A stretch of 64,000 nucleotides of DNA from Isoetes taiwanensis (GCA_021234155.1 JAJEKV010000013.1:18386482-18450481), one strand, 5' to 3'. Positions 43,421-56,712 are shown, counted from the stretch's first letter. Made by a program: numbers and translations. Notes: generated from the letters alone by a model not told the origin.

Positions 43421-46400
43421 TGCCTCGCGAATCGGCTGCCCCACGGTTCTAATGCTAACCCTTTGACCTAAAATTCGACCTTTCCAAAAATTAGGATCCA
43501 AATGGCAAAATTGGGTCGTATTTCGCAATGGTATTAATATGAATTTAATCGATCCAGCTGGCAAAAAAATCCAAATTTATTTGCTCGTGGCAATGCATTA
43601 ATTAATGAATTTAAAACGTGTTGCCACTGTGGTTTACGCTCGAGGCCCTTCTAATTCGGTCCACATCGAGGGAGGACAGGTCCAAACGCGGACCCTGGGG
43701 CCTCCGGAGGCTGCTTTCTCAAATTTCTGGCCAAGAACGCAACCTCCCAACCACTGGCTCTCGCCAATGGACTCCAACGTTGACAGAAACTAAGTTCCGT
43801 GGGCTAAAAGATCACAGACTCGCCTCAAAACGTAAACCCTTCTAGAGCCCTGCAACCCACGTGTTTACGCTTCGGAGGCCCTCCTTGTCGTGATTTGGGT
43901 CGACCTAGCGCCATGTCTTGAAGTGGAGTTGGGGTGTTGACGCCGTGAGCTGACACCTAAAATCCTCCGAGGTCGCTGCTGTCCCAAATTTCCTCTCCTA
44001 AGGCCCTGAAGGAACGCAACCTCCCATCTCCCGAATCACGGGATGGCTCGCTAATGGACTCGTAACGTCGACATTGCCCCGAAACCAAGTTCCGGGCCGT
44101 AAGACCAGATTCCTCGCCCCGCAAAACGTAAACCCTTCTAGAGCGCCCGCAACCCACATGATTACCGGGAGGCCCTCCTTGTCGATTCGGGCCGGGACTT
44201 TGGCGCCATGTCTTGAAGTGGAGTTGGGGTGTTGACGCCTGCATTCTGCGGACACTTTTTGGATCCTCCTAAGCCGCTTGCCCCCGAATTTCCTCCCCCG
44301 CAGGCCCCGCCGGGAAGGATTGCGCAACCCCCTCACCGAACCGCTGATTTGGCTCTGCCAATGGACTTTATTTTCGCGGTAATGCCGACATTGCCCTTGG
44401 GATCCCAACTTCCCGGGCTGGGAAGACCAGATTCGCCCCAAAAATGCGAAAACCCCTTCTAGAGCCCGGGCAAAACTGTGGTTTACGCTGAGGCCCTCTC
44501 CTCGTCGATTCGCCGACCTTTGCGCGCGGTCTTGAAGTGGAGTTGGGGTGTTGACGCCGAGCTGGACCCTAAAATCCTCCCGAGGTCGCTGTCCCAAATT
44601 TCCTCTCCCTGGCCCCCGGGGACGGACGGGCACCTCCCTCTCCGAATCGGGCGATTCCACTCGCTTAATGGACTTTTAACGCCGACATTGCCTCGGGGAC
44701 CAAGTTCCGTAACTTGCTCACCCAAACTCCAAGAAGCCCAAAGTAGCTCACTTCCATCACACTCCGAGTCAATTGGCCTAGGATGTGCATGCTGATACCG
44801 CCGTGGAGGGCGTGGAGTGTTTCCTTCTTTCGAAAACCGACCGTAACTTGCTCCCTAGGGTAATTTCGCCATTCCTGACGATTTGGTAGGGTCTATTTGC
44901 CATTCCCAGCATCCCTGCGTTAACGACAAAACAAGCATGGGGCTTACAAGGCCGACATCGACGCCGCTGCTTGACAAGTTCTCCCTGACCGATCTGGAAT
45001 CTTTGGACCTTCCCAAGAGGGGCCCCCTAACGGAGGATCCAACGGTCGGATAGGGGAACCGGGTCCGGAGGGTGGTCATTAGCGCGCAGCCCCGGGAGCG
45101 CCAGAAGGGCTGCCTCGAAACTTTTTGATCCCGGCCCCGGTCCCACTCTCCCCTTTGTGAGGGATCCCCTAGCTGTCCCGCCTCGCTTGACTTGGGAAGG
45201 GTGCCACTGTTGCCCCGCAACGGCTGCCCCGACCGCTCTAATGCTAACCCTTTGACCTAGACCTTCTCCTAAAAAATTCAAAAATTGGGCCGTGGTGGAG
45301 ATGAATTAGGGATCCAGCTGCAAAAAGCCGGAATTTATTTTCGCAATGCATTAATTGCGAATTTACGAATGTCTTGCCATCTGCAGAAAGCGACTTCTAC
45401 TTGCCACATCGGGAGGAGGAAAGGCCCCAAACTCCGCCCGCCGGCCTCTTGTTCGTATTCCTGGCCGCCGCTCAGGTCCTGCGCAAATGCACTGTGACTC
45501 GCCCCCAAAACGTAAACCCTTCTAGAGCCTCGCAAACCCATGGTTTTATAAGCTGAGGCCCCCTCCTGTCGATTCGGCCGGACCTTGCGCCGTGTCTTGA
45601 AGTGGAGTTGGGGTGTTGGACGCCGAGCTGACTTAAAATTCCTCCCAGAGGCTGCTTTGCCCCAAATTTCTCTCCCTGCTGGCCCCGGGATCTGACGGGC
45701 GACCTCCTCCCAATCGGGCGATTCGACTCGCCAATGGACTCGAACGCCGACATTGCCCCGGGGACCAAGTTCCGCGGGCCGTAAGACCACCAACTCCAAG
45801 AAGCCCAAAGTAGCTCACTTCCATCACACTCGTAGTCAATTGGCCTAGGATGTGCATGCGGATACCGGCCGTGGAGGGCGGAGTGTTTCCTTTCTTTCGC
45901 AAAACCGACCGTAACTTGCTCCCTAGGGTAATTTCGCCATTCCTGACGCATTTGGCAGGTCTATTTGCCATTCCCGTGAGCATCCCTGCGTCTCTAACGA
46001 CAAAACAAAGGCGGTTTCTACAAGGCCGACATCAGGACGCCCCCGCTTGACAAGTTCTCCCGACCGATCTGAATCTTTTTGACCTTCCCGGCGAGGGGCC
46101 CCCGAACGGAGGATCCAACTGGCCGGATAGGGGAACCGCCCCGGAGGGTGGTCATTAGCTGCAGCCCCTGGGAGCGCCGCCAGAAGGGCTGCCTCGAACT
46201 TTTTTGATCCCGCCTCCCCGGGTCCTGACTCTCCCTCTGTGAGGGATCCCCGCAAGGTCCCCGCCTCGCTTGACTTGGGAAGGGTGCCAGCTCCGCTGTT
46301 CCCCGAACGGCTGCCCCACCGCTCTAATGCTAACCCTTGACCTAGACCTTTCTCCTAAAAATTCAAAATTGGGCCGCAGTGCCGGAGATGAATTAGGGAT

Positions 46401-49400
46401 CCAGCCGCAAAACCGAATTTATTTTTTTCGCAATGCATTAATTGCGAATTTAATAATGTCTTGCCATCAGCAAAAGCTCGGATTTCTACTTGCCACATCG
46501 GGAGGAGGAAAGGCCCAAACTCCGCCCGCCGGGCCTCTTGCTCCGTGATTCTCGGCCGCCGCCGCCGGTCCCAAGTGCAATGTACATCAGACTCGCCCCC
46601 AAAACGTAAACCCTTCTAGAGCCCTGGCAACCCACAGGGTTTACGCCGAGGCCCTCCCTTGTCGTGATTCGCCGACCTTGCGCCGCCGTTCTTGAAGTGG
46701 AGTTGGGGTGTTGACGCCAGAGCGCTGGACCCTAAAATCCTCCGAGGTCGCTGTCCCCAAATTTCCTCCCCCTGCCCCTCGGGACGGGACGGGCGCCCTC
46801 TCTCCGAATCGCGATCTGATCCGACCGCCAATGGACTCGTAACGCCGACATTGCCCTCGGGACCAAGTTCCGCGGGCCGTAAGACCACCAACTCCAAGAA
46901 GCCAAAAGTAGCTCACTTCCATCACACTCGTAGTCAATTGGCCTAGATGTGCATGCGGGATACCGCCGTGGGAGGGCGGAGTGTTTCCTTTCTTTCGCAA
47001 AACCGACCGCGGTAACTTGCTCCCTAGGGTAATTTCGCCATTCCTGACGATTTGGCAGGGTCTATTTGCCATTCCTGAGCATCCCTGCGTCTCGAACGAC
47101 AAAACAAAGGCGGTTTCTACAAGGTCGACATCGACGCTTCCTGGTTTGACAAGTTCTCCCGACCGATCTGAATCTTTTGACCTTCCCCGGAAGAGGGGCC
47201 CCCGAACGGAGGATCCAACGGCCGGATAGGGGAACCGGCCCGGAGGGTGGTCATTAGCGCAGCCCCGGGGAGCGCCGCCAGAAGGGCTGCCTCTGAACTT
47301 TTTGATCCCGCCCCCGGGTCCTGGACTCTCCCCTCTTGTGAGGGATCCCCGCAAGGTCCCGGCCTCGCTTGACTTGGGAAGGGTGCCACCGCTGCTGTTC
47401 CCGCAACCCGCTGCCCCGACCGCTCTAATGCTAACCCTTTGACCTAGACCTTCTCCTAAAATTCAAAAATTGGGCCGCAGGCCGGAGATGAATTAGGGAT
47501 CCAAATGGCAAAAACCGAATTTATTTTCGCGGCAATGCATTAATTGCGAATTTATTTAATGTCTTGCCATCAAAAAAAGCCTCACTTCTACTTGCCACAT
47601 CGGGAGGAGGAAAGGCCCAAACTCCGCCCCGCCGGCCTCCTTGTTCAGATTTCTGGCCGCCGCTTCTGCCAGTCCTGCGTGCAACAGACAGACTCGCCCC
47701 CCAAAACGTAAACCCCTTCTAGAGCCCGGCAACCCACCGTGGTTTACGCTTCGAGGCCCTCTCCTTGTCGATTCGCCGACCTTATACCGCGGTCTTGAAG
47801 TGGAGTTGGGGTGTTGACGCCGTGAGCTGACCCTAAAATCCTCCTCCTGAGGTCGCTAGTTCCCCAAATTTCTCTCCCCAAGGCCCCCTGGGACCTGACG
47901 GGCGACCTCCCCTCTCCTGGACCGCGATCTGACTCGCCAATGGACTCGTAACGCCGACATTGCCCCTGGGACCAAGTTCCGGGGCCAAGACCACCAACTC
48001 CAAGAAGCGCCAAAGTAGCTCACTTCCATCACACTCGTAGTCAATTGGCCTAGGATGCATGATGGATACCGCCGTGGAGGGCGGAGTGTTTCCTTCTTCG
48101 CAAAACCGACCGTAATAACTTGCTCCCCTAGGGTAATTTCGCCATTCCTTCGATTTGGTGTGGTCTATTTGCCATTCCCGAGCATCCCTGCGTCCGAACG
48201 ACAAAAACAAAGGCGGTTTCTACAAGGCCGACATCGACGCTCCGCGGGTTTGACAAGTTCTCCTGACCGATCTGAATCTTTTGACCTTCCCCAAGAGGGC
48301 TCCCGAACGGAGGATCCAACGGCCGGATAGGGGAACCGGCCCGGAGGGTGGTCATTAGCGCAGCAGCCCCGGGAGCGCCAGAAGGGCTGCCTCGAACTTT
48401 TTTTGATCCCGCCTCCCCGGGTCCCGACTCTCCCTCTTGTGAGGGATCCCCGCAAGGTCCCCGCCTCGCTTTGACTTGGGGAGGGTGCCACCTGCTCCCC
48501 GAACGCTGCCCCGACCGCTCTAATGCTAACCCTTTGACCTAGACCTTCTCCTAAAATTCAAAATTGGGCCGTAGGCCGAGATGAATTAGGGATCCACCGC
48601 AAAAACCGAATTTATTTTCGCAATGCATTAATTGCGAATTTACTTAATGTCTTGCCACGCAAAAGCTCGGACTTCTACTTGCCACATCGAGGAGGAGGAA
48701 AGGCCCAAACTCCGCCCCGCCGGGCCCTTGTTCCATATTCTCTGCACCGCTTCTCGCCAGTCCTGCGCAACACTGTGACTCGCCCCCAAAACGTAAACCC
48801 TTCTAGAGCCCCGCAACCCACGTGGTTTACGCTTCGAGGCCCTCTCCTTGTCGATTCGCCGGACCTTGCGCCGTCTTGAAGTGGAGTTAGGGGTGTTGAC
48901 GCCAGAGGACTTAAAATCCTCCGAGGTCGCTGCCCCAAATTTCCTCTCCCCAAGGCCCCTGGGACGACGGGCGCACCTCCCCTCTCCGAATCGCGACCGA
49001 CTCGCCAATGGACTCGTAACGCCGACATTGCCCTGGGACTAAGTTCCGTGGGCCGAAGACCACCCGAACTCCAAGAAGCGCAAAGTAGCTCACTTCCATC
49101 ACACTCGTAGTCAATTGGCCTAGGATGTGCATGCGGGATACCGCCGTGGAGGGCGGAGTGTTTCTTCTTTCGCAAAACCGACCGTAACTTGCTCCCTAGG
49201 GTAATTTCGCCATTCCCACGATTTGGCAGGTCTATTTGCCATTCCCGAGCATCCCCTCGCGTCCCGAACGACAAAACAAGGCGGTTTCTACAAGGTCGAC
49301 ATCGACGCCCCGCGGTTTGACAAGTTCTCCCTGACCGATCTGGAATCTTTTGACCTTCCCCGAAGAGGGGCCCCCGAACGGAGGATCCAACTGGCCGGAT

Positions 49401-52400
49401 AGGGGAACCGCCCCCGAGGGTGGTCATTAGCGCAGCCCCGGGAGCGCCGCCAGAAGGGCTGCCTTGAACTTTTTGATCCCGCCTCCGGGTCCCGGGACTC
49501 TCCCCTCTTGTGAGGGATCCCCGCAAGGTCCCGCCTCGCTTGACTTGGGGGAAGGGTGCCACCGCTGTTCCCCCGCAACAACGCTGCCCCCGACCGCTCT
49601 AATGCTAACCCTTTGACCTAGACCTTTCTCCAAAAATTCAAAATTGGGCCGCGGGCTGAGATGAATTAGGGATCCACCGGCAAAACCGAATTTATTTTCG
49701 CAGCAATGCATTAATTGTGAATTTATTTAATGTCTTGCCACTCGCAAAAGCCTCCCCACTTCTACTTGCTACATCGGGAGGAGGGAAAGGCCCAAACTCC
49801 GCCCGCCGGGCCTCCCTTGCTCCATATTCCCTGGCCGCCGCTTCGCCGTGTCCTTATGCGTGCAACAGACAGAGACCTCGCCCCCAAAACGAAACCCTTC
49901 TAGAGCCCGGCAACCCACTGTGGTTTACGCTTCGAGGCCCTCTCCTTTGTCAGATTCGGCCGACCTTGCGCTCGCGGTCTTGAAGTGGAGTTGGTGTTGA
50001 CGCCAGAAAGCGCTGACCCTAAAATCCCTCCCAGGCTGCTTGCCCCAAATTTCTCTCCCCAAGGCCCCGGGACTGACGGGCGGGCACTTCCCCTCCTCCT
50101 GAATCGCGACCGACTCGCCAATGGACTCCGAACGCCGACATTGCCCTGGGACTAAAGTTCCGCGGGCCAGAAGACCACCAACTCCAAGAAGTATGCAAAG
50201 TAGCTCACTTCCATCACACTCGTAGTCAATTGGCCTAGGATGTGCATGGATACCGCCGCGGAGGGCGTGGAGTGTTTCCTTCTTTCGCAAAACCGACCGT
50301 GTAACTTGCTCCCTAGGGTAATTTCGCCATTCCTGACGATTTGGCAGGGTCTATTTGCCATTCCTGAGCATCCCCGCGTCCGAACGACAAAACAAAGGCG
50401 GTTTCTACAAGGTCGACATCGACGACCTCTGGTTTGACAAGTTCTCCCGACCGATCTGAATCTTTGACCTTCCCCGAAGAGGGGCCCCGAACGGAGGATC
50501 CAACTGGCCGGATAGGGGAACCGCCCCGGAGGGTGGTCATTAGCGCAGCCCCGGGAGCGCCGCAGAAGGGTCACCGAACTTTTTTTTGGATCCCGGGCCC
50601 CGGGTCCTGGACTCTCCCCTCTTGTGAGGGATCCCCGCAAGGTCCCGCCTCGCTTGACTTGGGGAAGGGTGCCGCCGTTGCCCCGCAAACGCGCTGCCCC
50701 GACCGCTCTAATGCTAACCCTTTGACCTAGACCTTCTCCGAAAATTCAAAATTGGGCCGCAGTGCCGGAGATGAATTAGGGATCCACCCGGCAAAACCGA
50801 ATTTATTTTCGCAATGCATTAATTGGCGAATTTATTTAATGTCTTGCCATCGCAAAAAGCTCGACTTCTACTTCTGCCACATCGAGGAGGAAAGGCCCAA
50901 ACTCCGCCCGCCGGGCCTCCCTTGTTCGTGATTCTCTGGCTGCCGCCGCTGCCAGTCCCAGTGCAACATCAGATATCGCCCCCAAAACGTAAAACCCTTC
51001 TAGAGCCCGGCAACCCACATGGTTTACGCTTTCGAGGCCCCTCTCCTTGTCGATTCGGCCGACCTTGGCGCCGTCTTGAAGTGGAGTTGGGGTGTTGACG
51101 CCGTGAGCTGACCCTAAAATCCTCCCGAGGCTGCTTGCCCCAAATTTCCTCTCCCTAAGGCCCCTCGGGACTGACGGGCGACCTCCCTCTCCTGGACCTG
51201 GACTCGACCGCCAATGGACTCCAAACGCCGACATTGCCCCTGGGACCAAGTTCCGCGGGCCGAAGACCACCCTAACTCCAAGAAGCCAAAGTAGCTCACT
51301 TCCATCACACTCCGTAGTCAATTGGCCTAGATGATGCATGCGATACCGCCGGGAGGGCGGAGTGTTTCCTTCTTTCGCAAAACCGACCGCGTAACTTGCT
51401 CCCTAGGGTAATTTCGCCATTCCTGACGATTTGGCAGGTCTATTTGCCATTCCTGAGCATCCCGGCGTCTCAACGACAAAAACAAGGCGCTTCTACAAGG
51501 TCGACATCGACGCTTCCAAGGTTTGACAAGTTCTCCCTGACCGATCTGAATCTTTTGACCTTCCCCAAGAGGGGCCCCCCCGAACCAGGGATCCAACTGG
51601 CCGGATAGGGGAACCTGCCCGGAGGGTGGTCATTAGCTAGCGCAGCCCCGGGAGCCCGCCAGAAGGGCTGCCTCGAACTTTTTTGATCCCGCCCCCGGGT
51701 CCTGACTCTCCCCTCTTGTGAGGGATCCCCGCAAGGTCCCGGCCTCGCTTGACTTGGGAAGGGTGCCACCGGCTGTTCTGCAACGGGCTGCCCCGACCGC
51801 TCTAATGCTAACCCTTTGACCTAGACCTTCTCCTCGGGGTATTCAAAAATTGGGCCGTAGGCCGAGATGAATTAGGGATCCAACCGGCAAAAACCGAATT
51901 TATTTTCGTGGCAATGCATTAATTGCGAATTTACTTTAATGTCTTGCCATCGCAAAAGCTCGACTTCTACTTGCCACATCGGGAGGAGGAAAGGCCCAAA
52001 CTCCGCCCACGCCTCCCTTGTCTCAGATTCTCTACCGCCGCTTCTACCAGTCCCAGTGCAACAGATTCAGGACTCGCCCCCCAAAACGTAAACCCTTCTA
52101 GAGCCCGGCAACCCATGGGTTTACGCCGGGAGGCCCTCTCCTTGTCGATTCGGCCGGACCTTGCGCCGTCTTGAAGTGGAGTTAGGGTGTTGACGCCAGA
52201 GCGCTGACCCTAAAATCTCTCCTGAGGCCGCTTGCCCCAAATTTCTCTCCCAAGGCCCCGGGACGGGACGCAACCTCCCTCTCCTGAATCGCGATCCGAC
52301 CGCCAATGGACTCTTTAACGCCGACATTGCCCCTGGGGACCAAGTTCCGTGGGCAAAGACCACCAACTCCAAGAAGCGCCAAAGTAGCTCACTTCCATCA

Positions 52401-54525
52401 CACTCGTAGTAATTGGCCTAGGATGTGCATGCTGATACCGTCGCGGGAGGGCGCGAGTGTTTCCTTCTTTCGCGAAAACCGACCGCGGTAACTTGCTCCC
52501 TAGGGTAATTTCGCCATTCCCGACGATTTGGCGGTGGTCTATTTGCCATTCCGAGCATCCCTGCGTCCGAACGACAAAACAAAGGCGGTTTCTACAAGGT
52601 CGACATCGACGCCGGGGTTTGACAAGTTCTCCTGACCGATCTGGAATCTTTTTGACCTTCCCCCAAGAGGGGCCCCTCGAACGGAGGATCCAACTGGCCG
52701 GATAGGGGAACCGGCCCTGAGGGTGGTCATTAGCTGCACCCTCGGGAGCGCCGCCAGAAGGGTCTGCCTCGAACTTTTTGGATCCCCGGCCCTCGGGTCC
52801 CGACTCTCCCCTCTTGTGAGGGATCCCCGCAAGGTCCCGCCTCGCTTGACTTGGGAAGGGTGCCACCTGATGCTCCGCAACCGCTGCCCCGGGACCGCTC
52901 TAATGCTAACCCTTTGACCTAGACCTTCTCCTAAAATTCAAAAATTGGGCCGGTAGCCGGAGATGAATTAGGGATCCACCGCAAAACCGAATTTATTTTC
53001 GCAATGCATTAATTCGCGAATTTATTTAATGTCTTGCCACCGCAAAAAGCGCCCCCACTTCTACTTGCCACACGGGAGGAGGAAAGGCCCAAACTCCGGG
53101 CCCGCCGGGCCTCCCCTTGTCCGTATTCTGGCTGGCGCTTCTGCCAGTCCCAGTGCAACAGACAGACTCGCCCCCAAAACGTAAACCCTTCTAGAGCCCG
53201 CAAACCCACGTGGTTTACGCCGGAGGCCCTCTCCTTGTCGATTCGCCGACCTTGCGCCAGGTCTTGAAGTGGAGTTGGGGTGTTGACGCCAGAAGGCGCT
53301 GACCCTAAAATTCCTCGAGGTCGCTTGCCCCAAATTTCTCTCCCTAAGGCCCCGGGACCTTACGGACGCGACCTCCCTCTCCTAATTATGATCCGGACTC
53401 GCCAATGGACTCGTAACGCCGACATTGCCCCGGGACAAGTTCCGTGGGCCAGAAGACCACCCGAACCCAAGAAGCCAAAGTAGCTCACTTCCATCACACT
53501 CGTAGTCAATTGGCCTAGGATGTGCATGCGATATAATCGTCGTGGAGGGCGTGAGGTTTCCTTCTTCGCAAAACCGACCGTAACTTGCTCCCTAGGGTAA
53601 TTTCGCCATTCCTGACGATTTGGCAGTGGTCTATTTGCCATTCCCGAAAGCATCCCCTGCGTGCCCGAACGACAAAACAAAGGCGTTTCTACAAGGCCGA
53701 CATCAGACGCTTCCGCTGGTTTGACAAGTTCTCCCGACCGATCTGGAATCTTTTGGACCTTCCCCAAGAGGGGCCCCCGAATCCGAGGATCCAACTGGCC
53801 GGATAGGGGAACCGCCCCTGGAGGGTGGGTCATTAGCGCAGGCCGGGAGCTGCCAGAAGGGCTGCCTCTCTGAACTTTTTGGATCCCGGCCTCCGGGTCC
53901 TGGACTCTCCCTCTTGTGAGGGATCCCCCAAAAGGTCCCGCCTCGCTTTGACTTGGGAAGGGTGCCCTCCTGCTGTTGCCCCGCAATCCGGCCTGCCCGA
54001 CCGCTCTAATGCTAACCCTTTGACCTAGACCTTCTCCTAAAAATTCAAAATTGGGCCGCAGGCCGAGATGAATTAGGGATCCACCGGCAAAACCGAATTT
54101 ATTTTCATGCAATGCATTAATTGACGATTTACTAATGTCTTGCCATCGCAAAAGCTCTCGACTTCTACTTGCCACAACGGGAGGAGGAAAGGCCCAAACT
54201 CCGGCCCGGCCGGGCCTCTTGCTCCAGATTCTCGGCCGCCGCCGCCAGGTCCCAAGTGCAAATGCATCCAGACTTCCCCCTCAAAACGTAAACCCTTCTA
54301 GAGCCCGGCAACCCACAGGTTTACGCTTAAAGGCCCTCTCCTGTCGATTCGGGCGGACCTTTGCGTAGCCCCTCTTGAAGTGGAGTTGGGGTGTTGACGC
54401 CAGAGCGCCGGGACCCTAAAATCCTCCCGAGGTCGCTTGCCCCAAATTTCCTCTCCCCTAAGGCCCTGACCTGGACGGGACTTAATTCCTAATCGCGATC
54501 GATTTATCCCATGGACTTTAACGCC
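43420..54525. repeat. GC-rich 1.1-kb tandem satellite, about ten copies
   Basis: The landmark GACCGCTCTAATGCTAACCC recurs at 45231, 46317, 47418, 48513, 49592, 50701, 51795, 52893 and 53999, i.e. every 1,079-1,109 bp. A diverged copy is at about 43445. Each unit runs in fixed order through AATGCATTAATTGCGAATTT, CTTCTACTTGCCACATCG, AAAACGTAAACCCTTCTAGA, GAAGTGGAGTTGGGGTGTTG, CCATCACACTCGTAGTCAAT, TGCTCCCTAGGGTAATTTCG and TGAGGGATCCCCGCAAGGTC. Differences are mostly 1-3-base changes at CG-, CTG- and CAG-containing sites. Open frames on the minus strand recur in register but break from unit to unit, so I do not call a gene. It could be a satellite, an rDNA-spacer-like array or the internal repeat of a larger element. 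Confidence 0.93.
43822..44720. repeat. About 300-bp sub-repeat, three copies, at the satellite's left edge
   Basis: The sub-segment beginning CAAAACGTAAACCCTTCTAG and ending CCAAGTTCCG..CCGTAAGACCAGATTC occurs three times in a row (near 43825, 44122 and 44445). In every other unit it occurs once. The left border of the array has therefore expanded internally, probably by unequal exchange. Confidence 0.7.
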
Positions 54526-55605
54526 GATCAAGTGGTCGGCAAGCTTGATTTAGTATGAAAGTATGCAAGTGAAGCTCAATGGTGCACAAGTCCGGGTTTA
54601 TTAAAGTGGATAGATAAACAAGGATGGAGAGAAATCTAAGTGGGATACATAAACAAGAATAGATAAAATACATAAGTAATGAAACAAATCTAAGTTGCTA
54701 ATAATATTAACTTAAAAAAAGGACACGCCGATATAAAACCAAAAAGTCACAAATGAAAGCATAGGGCGGCTCTAGAATAGGTATAGCTTAACCGCCCAAA
54801 TCCTGCATCGATAACAAATTAATTGCCGTGGCCCAAATCACATTCATATGGACTCATTATGGAGTGTACGAAATTGAATATCTCGAACTCAAATTCAAGG
54901 TGAGACGCCGTTGAACCCCGGTCGTGGTCCAAAACCCTTAGCGCAATCTATGAAGAGGCCGCAACCATATATGAAGTTGTATGTGATCATGCACGAGAGA
55001 ATATGGCAAATCAAAGAAGCTCTTCTTGCGCCTTTGCATGGACCAGAGTCGGGCATGCCTTGTGTAGATTGTATGCGTAAGAGCAACCCGGTGAGCCATA
55101 TGTTTGCAATCGCTACGCCATGATCAAGTGATTGGCAAGCTTGATTTAGTATGAAAGTATGCAAGTGAAGCTCAATGGTGCACAAGTCCGGTTTATTAAA
55201 GTGGATAGATAAACAAGGATGGAGAGAAATCTAAGTGGATAGATAAAGAAGGATAGATAAAATACATAAGTAATGAAACAAATCTAAGTTGCTAATAATA
55301 TTAACTTAAAAAAGGACACGCTCGCTTGGAACCGAAACATCGCTATAAACGCCGCTCAAATTAAAATTACGTACGCCGAAAAAAAAAAAGATTGCTAATA
55401 ATAATAACTTAATTAAAAAAGACACGCCGTTATAAACCAAAACGTCACAAATGAAAGCATAGGGCGGGCTCTAGAATAGGTATAGCTTAACCGGCCCAAA
55501 TCCGTGGATCGACAACAAATTAATTGTTGTATATACATTCGTATGGACTCATTATGGAGTGTACGAAATTGAATATCTCGAACTCGAATTCAAGGTGAGT
55601 AGGAT
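54526..55605. repeat. Direct duplication with 596-bp offset
   Basis: GATCAAGTGGTCGGCAAGCT... at 54526 recurs at 55122. Shared landmarks in both are GCAAGTGAAGCTCAATGGTG, AAGTAATGAAACAAATCTAA, CGGCTCTAGAATAGGTATAG and GACTCATTATGGAGTGTACG. The second copy has an extra block (55325-55440) that itself repeats TTGCTAATAATA and GACACGCCG. A third, partial copy of the AAGTAAT(G/A)AAACAAAT block is at 55660. The first copy abuts the 1.1-kb satellite exactly. Confidence 0.88.
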
Positions 55606-56580
55606 ATGTTATATTAAGGTGAAGGGTCTATCTTGTGCCACCACAATATAGATAAAAACATAAGTAATAAAACAAATAGATCTAAGTTGGTAACTTAATA
55701 AAAAAAAAGACACGCCCAGATACACATTGGCGCCATTCCCGCAAATACGCCCACCTCTTTTCTCTCTCGCCTCGCTTATGCAGATCGAATATTGCAGCCC
55801 GATCCATCTAAGAAAAGTCGCTTTTAATCATCTAAGTTCGTCGAAAGATAAAAAATTTGAGTTTGATTTCTACATTTTCTATCACAAAAATGTCTGGAGG
55901 TGGAGGCAAACCGGACTTTCAACATCCTGTTCAAGAGCAGCTTCCTGAGTTAGATTACTGCATAAATGACAGCCTCCACCGGGTAACAATCCTTCTTTGT
56001 ATAATAATTATAATTATAATAATAACTTATAATTATAACTTAATAAAAAGGGCACGCTGCTTAACACAAAGACGCCGCTATAGACGCCGGCCAACGATTA
56101 TAATAGACGCCGCTCAACGACGCCACGACGCCGCTCAACGACGCCCCTCAAACTTTTATCGAAAACAGAGCTTTTCCGCCTAGTTTTTTTGGTTCTAAGC
56201 GGCCCGGAGGAGCGCTTTTTTGTATTTTTGGCGCGGATCATCCTTGCGGTCCTTTCCAAGCTTCAAGCAAGCATCCAAAGGTATTTCAATGGATCAATCA
56301 ACTCTATTTTTGAATTAGGCTTGTTGTTTGATAGATTTAGGGCTTCTTGTTTTTTCTTGTTTGTTTTCAATCCATCCCATTTCTATCCTCCTCTTCTTTC
56401 CATCCTTGTTTTTCTTCAATCCATTTCGATTCTTATTAGTATGAATCGAATCCTCCTCCTTCTTCTTCCAATCATCTTCCAATCATTGGTTTCTTCCTTC
56501 TAATCTTCCGCTCTTCCAATCTTCTATTCATTTTCTTCTTCTTTTCTTCACCACTTTCTCATTCTATTCAATCTTTCCTT
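55606..56580. other. Intergenic with GACGCCGCTCAAC motif cluster
   Basis: At 56065-56155 the words AGACGCCGCTATAGACGCCG, GACGCCGCTCAACGACGCC and its repeats form a cluster like that at 42283. A short frame at 55857-56183 reads through it. T-rich sequence follows. No gene is recognised. Confidence 0.45.
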
Positions 56581-56584
56581 TTCC

Positions 56585-56712
56585 TCCTTCTTCTTCTTCT
56601 TCTTCTTCTTCTTCTTCTTCTTCTCTTCTTCTTCTTCTTCCTTCTTCTTCTTCTTCTTCTTCTTCTTCTTCTTCTTCTTCTTCTTCTTCTTCTTCTTCTT
56701 CTTCTTCTTCTT
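56585..56712. repeat. (TTC)n microsatellite with poly-T neighbours
   Basis: Nearly pure TTC/CTT repeats with two interruptions. Poly-T runs lie at 56711-56721, 56827-56848 and 56924-56951. The Lys/Glu-rich frame on the minus strand is compositional. Confidence 0.95.

Noticed and set aside
45472..54175. Recurring minus-strand frames in each 1.1-kb satellite unit (for example 295 codons at 48675-49562)
   Set aside because: They break at different places in each unit, have no recognisable domain, and are expected in GC-rich repeats with few stop codons. Plus-strand GGFYKVDID-like stretches also end at once.
43420..54525. Ribosomal RNA gene array
   Set aside because: The unit is far too short and shows none of the conserved rRNA core sequences. 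A relation to an rDNA spacer remains possible but is not shown.
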